Source: Actinomycetota bacterium
GTDB taxonomy: Bacteria > Actinomycetota > Thermoleophilia > Gaiellales > Gaiellaceae
Reading direction: 5' to 3'
Assembly: GCA_013821525.1 (NCBI GenBank)
Contig: JACDGR010000198.1
Span: forward strand, 1 to 6,548
DNA: 6,548 nt
Made by a program: the position numbers and the translations under genes. Below, piece after piece: positions 5,362 to 6,548 of the stretch. Under the pieces are notes generated by a model. The model had not been told where the DNA came from and ran no database searches. It was given only the letters and a program-made list of their open reading frames with translations. How positions within the stretch are numbered: the first letter of the stretch is position 1; each line of letters begins with the position of its first letter.

Positions 5362-6548
5362 ATGGCGCTGCCGGCCTCCGATCTCTTTTCGGGCGCGGCC
5401 GGCGCGGTTAGCGCGTCGTGGACCCAACAAACCACGTTCAACGCGACGCTCACCGGCTCGGGCGCGCTGTCGCAAGCGGCAGCGTCGGGTGGCGAAGGCT
5501 TCGTGTACTGGAACGCGGACACGTTCTCCGCCGACCAGTATTCGCAGTGCAGTCTGTCGGTACTCGCGGGCGGTCTCTTCTATCTCGGCGTCCGGGGTTC
5601 GGGCACCGAAGCGGCAGTGACCGCGAAGCGCTACCACCTCGCCGCTCGCGCCACTTCCACCTCTCTTGAGAAGCGCACCGGCGGCGTTACGTCCACGCTG
5701 GCCTCGCTGAGTGCCACGATCGTCCCCGGCGATCTCGTCCGAATCGCCGTCGTGGGAACCGCGATCACCGTCTACAAGAACGGCACGTCGATCGGGACCG
5801 CGACGGATAGCGCGATCTCGACGGGGACGCCCGGCGTTGGCGCCCAATGGTCTAGCGGCACCACGCCGGACGCGGCGGTCGACTGGTGGGAGGGGAGCGA
5901 CGTCCCCACGAGCCCCGGCTATCAACGGATCGCTCGGAACGGCGGGGGCCTCGTCCTCCGCAACGGGGCAGGCGGCACCCAAACGAACGCCTCGGATGCG
6001 GCGAGCGGCACGGTCAGTTCCGTCGCCGCGTCGGACACGCTCGCGGCGGATGACAGCGAAACCGCAGCGCTTGTCGCCGTCGGGCTGCTCGGCGAGTCGG
6101 GCACCGTCGCCGACATATCGACCGCTGCCGTCGCCGCGGTCGGGAGCGCCGCTGAGAGCCTCACCGCGGCGGACAGCGTTGCAGCGCAGATGGTCGCGTC
6201 TGGCGCGCTCACGGAGGCGCTGTCGGCCGCCGAGGCGAGCACGGGAACGCTCGCGACGCCTGGCGCACTCGTTGACACGCTGGCCGTCGTCGAAGCGAGT
6301 GTTGGGTCGCTTGCCGCCGGCGGCGCGGCGAGTGATGGGCTCGCGGCGGCCGACAGCGCGATCGGCGGATTGAGCCTGAGCGGGTCGGTCGCCGACACGC
6401 TGAGTGCTGTAGAGTCGAGCAGCGCGGTACTGACCGAGCCCGGCGCCACGGTGGACACGCTCGCCGCGGTTGAGGCGGCAACCGGTGCCCTGCTCACGAG
6501 CGCCGCGCGCACCGAGGCGCTGGCCGCGGCGGAGACGGAGATCTCCAC
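5362..6548 (+). CDS. Large virion-surface or tail-fibre-like protein: LamG-like domain plus 20-residue repeats, 3'-truncated
   Basis: The frame is open from ATG 5362 to the window edge (395 complete codons) with no stop, so the gene continues downstream. A TGA at 5350-5352 in this frame makes 5362 the first usable start, 1 bp after the previous stop. Residues 1 to about 180 look like a concanavalin/LamG-type beta-sandwich. The clearest signature is DLVRIAVVGTAITVYKNG (124-141) followed by GTATDSAISTGTPGVGAQW (145-163), the usual 'brief ligand-like tag, then tDs...tG.pGvg' pattern of these domains. Such domains bind sugars or other surfaces, but binding residues are not identifiable here. A Gly/Asn-rich linker (187-210) follows, then the Ala-rich repeat region from about residue 221 to the edge. 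Third-position GC bias matches the neighbours. Tail fibre or tail-associated adhesin is the best guess; a capsid decoration protein is possible. The track omits the gene, presumably because it has no stop. Confidence 0.82.
   Translation, partial: MALPASDLFSGAAGAVSASWTQQTTFNATLTGSGALSQAAASGGEGFVYWNADTFSADQYSQCSLSVLAGGLFYLGVRGSGTEAAVTAKRYHLAARATSTSLEKRTGGVTSTLASLSATIVPGDLVRIAVVGTAITVYKNGTSIGTATDSAISTGTPGVGAQWSSGTTPDAAVDWWEGSDVPTSPGYQRIARNGGGLVLRNGAGGTQTNASDAASGTVSSVAASDTLAADDSETAALVAVGLLGESGTVADISTAAVAAVGSAAESLTAADSVAAQMVASGALTEALSAAEASTGTLATPGALVDTLAVVEASVGSLAAGGAASDGLAAADSAIGGLSLSGSVADTLSAVESSSAVLTEPGATVDTLAAVEAATGALLTSAARTEALAAAETEIS
6022..6548 (+). repeat. Tandem degenerate 60-bp (20-residue) coding repeat, about 8.8 units, continuing past the edge
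   Basis: From codon 221 of the last gene the protein falls into 20-residue units without insertions or deletions: 221-240, 241-260 and so on to 361-380, then a partial unit. The pattern per unit is Gly (usual) at position 1, Asp/Glu at 5, Leu at 7 (with Ala or Ser/Thr next), Asp/Glu at about 11 and Leu at 17. The unit at 241-260 is the most diverged. At DNA level the 8-mer GACACGCT occurs at 6034, 6274, 6394 and 6454, all spaced by multiples of 60. Units differ widely in sequence while keeping phase, so the repeat is old and held at protein level. It may form a fibrous stalk, inferred from the regularity and low-complexity composition. Confidence 0.88.

Noticed and set aside
5711..6373. Sense open frame of 220 codons in another frame inside the last gene
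   Set aside because: Arg/Pro/Ser-rich product with no domain, fully contained in the frame from 5362, which has the better start and composition.
5922..6548. Antisense open frame with Ala/Ser/Val repeats
   Set aside because: The repeats are the reverse reading of the 60-bp units of the sense gene. The sense frame has a proper start, a folded-looking N-terminal domain and continuity with the operon.

Overview
The window is one stretch of the structural and DNA-packaging region of a tailed double-stranded DNA bacteriophage or prophage (Caudoviricetes). All seven genes lie on the + strand, packed end to end with gaps or overlaps of a few bases (largest gap 24 bp). This fits a single late transcription unit that continues past both window edges. 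The DNA is strongly GC-rich (roughly two-thirds G+C by eye), with G or C at most third codon positions, which suggests a GC-rich bacterial host. Nothing here names the host. No integrase, repressor, attachment site or lysis gene is present, so free phage and prophage cannot be told apart.

Layout. Positions 2-496 hold the 3' part of the terminase small subunit, which carries two CxxC pairs. Positions 493-1890 hold the terminase large subunit, with complete ATPase and nuclease motifs. Positions 1899-3551 hold a DUF4055-type portal protein. Together these form the packaging motor: the small subunit recognises phage DNA, the large subunit cuts and pumps it, and the portal is the ring in the capsid through which it passes.

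From 3555 the content changes. Three small proteins of 188, 211 and 191 aa look like phage virion or appendage proteins of poorly characterised families. A longer protein begins at 5362 and runs off the right edge: a predicted LamG-like beta-sandwich, then a tandem 20-residue repeat (60 bp per unit, in constant phase from 6022 to the end). It is probably a tail-fibre or virion-surface protein. No scaffold, head-maturation protease or major capsid gene follows the portal, which is not the usual order.

The points most worth a second look are the 60-bp-phased repeat region, the missing capsid cassette, and the 4741-4785 junction. At that junction an A6 run, a stop codon, a possible hairpin and the window's only perfect Shine-Dalgarno sequence are crowded together. 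I saw no convincing promoter, terminator, tRNA, CRISPR array or insertion sequence, and no stretch over 300 bases lacks a gene.
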